Below are positions 63,691-64,000 of a DNA stretch of 64,000 nt, piece by piece; within the stretch, counting starts at the first letter, position 1, and every line of letters begins with the position of its first letter. A model generated the notes under the pieces. It worked only from the letters and a program-made list of their open reading frames with translations, searched no databases and was not told where the DNA came from. This DNA comes from CAZRQL01 sp964602415 (GTDB taxonomy: Bacteria; Bacteroidota; Bacteroidia; Cytophagales; Flammeovirgaceae). The position numbers and the translations under genes are program-made. The stretch spans positions 1-64,000 of the forward strand of contig CAZRQL010000013.1 in assembly GCA_964602415.1 (NCBI GenBank). The letters run 5' to 3'.

Positions 63691-64000
63691 TCAGAGTTTT
63701 ATGCAAATATTTTGCTCTTCGGTGAAAAACTCCAGCGCGTGAAATCCGCCTTCTCGCCCCATGCCCGATTGTTTCATGCCTCCAAAAGGCGTGCGCAAAT
63801 CCCTTATGAGCCAGCAGTTTACCCATACGATACCGGTTTTGAGGTGTTGGGCAAAGCGGTGCGCTCTGGTTAGTTGGTTTGTCCACAGGCTGGCGGCCAG
63901 TCCGTAAGGGGTGCAATTAGCCCACTGAAGGGCTTCTTGTTCGCTCTCGAAGGGCATCAAAGACACCACAGGGCCGAATATTTCTTCTTGGTTGGTGCGG
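63691..64000 (-). CDS. Aldehyde dehydrogenase family protein, C-terminal part only
   Basis: About 103 C-terminal residues are visible; the gene runs off the right edge. NQEEIFGPVVSLMPF, NCTPYGLAASLWT, GIVWVNCWLIRDLRTPFGGM and SGMGREGGFHALEFFTE are classic for the end of NAD(P)-dependent aldehyde dehydrogenases, and RDLRTPFGG resembles the semialdehyde (e.g. 2-hydroxymuconic-like) subgroup. The catalytic Cys and cofactor motifs lie outside. The substrate is unknown. It ends 112 bp before the uvrA start. Confidence 0.88.
   Translation of the reverse strand, partial: RTNQEEIFGPVVSLMPFESEQEALQWANCTPYGLAASLWTNQLTRAHRFAQHLKTGIVWVNCWLIRDLRTPFGGMKQSGMGREGGFHALEFFTEEQNICIKL

Overview
The window looks like a chromosomal segment of a Bacteroidota bacterium, most likely of the Cytophagales/Flexibacter type. 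The evidence is: very large secreted proteins ending in type IX secretion (T9SS) sorting domains; a CarboxypepD-plug TonB receptor; a fused E1alpha-E1beta 2-oxo-acid dehydrogenase; a Bacteroidota-type RNA polymerase omega subunit and histone H1-like protein; a serine palmitoyltransferase/cysteate acyltransferase-like enzyme; and many genes preceded by the Bacteroidota -7 box TAnnTTTG instead of a Shine-Dalgarno sequence. I found no rRNA, tRNA, CRISPR array or complete insertion sequence.

Layout. 0-8 kb: the 3' part of a giant T9SS cargo protein. 8-16 kb: fused E1, a MORN protein, RidA, a SpoIIE phosphatase and a TonB-dependent receptor (plus strand). 16-23 kb: rpsA, thrS and a type-B T9SS protein (minus). 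23-27 kb: a tight minus-strand operon of a PTPS/QueD-like gene, nuoN, carA and plsC. 27-28 kb: a DUF423 gene and dut. 27.9-37.4 kb: an AT-rich surface-glycan island with a Wzx-like flippase, FkbM methyltransferase, acyltransferase, glycosyltransferases and a glucuronyl C5-epimerase-like protein, followed by MORN and DUF2490 genes. 37.6-45 kb: a beta-propeller protein, a barrel lipoprotein, the pyruvate dehydrogenase E2, Hsp20, an AraC regulator and a TPR histidine kinase. 45.5-50 kb: rpoZ, lpdA and a type II restriction-modification cassette. 50-64 kb: histone H1-like, SPT-like and rocD genes; a minus operon of envelope proteins, a cyclase response regulator, CheW, CheY and TonB; then mtnC, pbpC, uvrA and a partial aldehyde dehydrogenase.

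How it fits together. An E1, an E2 and the E3 of 2-oxo-acid dehydrogenase complexes all occur here, but at three separate loci. Cell-surface functions dominate: T9SS cargo, glycan synthesis, TonB energy transduction and PBP1C. Regulation appears through a TPR kinase beside an AraC regulator, a PP2C phosphatase, and a CheW/CheY/cyclase operon.

Most notable points. (1) The restriction-modification cassette has an apparently intact TdeIII-like endonuclease, but its methyltransferase is broken by one missing T in a T-run, and near-perfect 17-bp inverted repeats flank the cassette. (2) fkbM in the glycan island has the same kind of one-base homopolymer break, so assembly error must be excluded for both. 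(3) A diverged intergenic repeat of about 200 bp with conserved mini-hairpins occurs twice. (4) Base composition steps abruptly inside the flippase gene, which suggests a recombination junction. (5) The glycan cluster carries a C5-epimerase-like gene.
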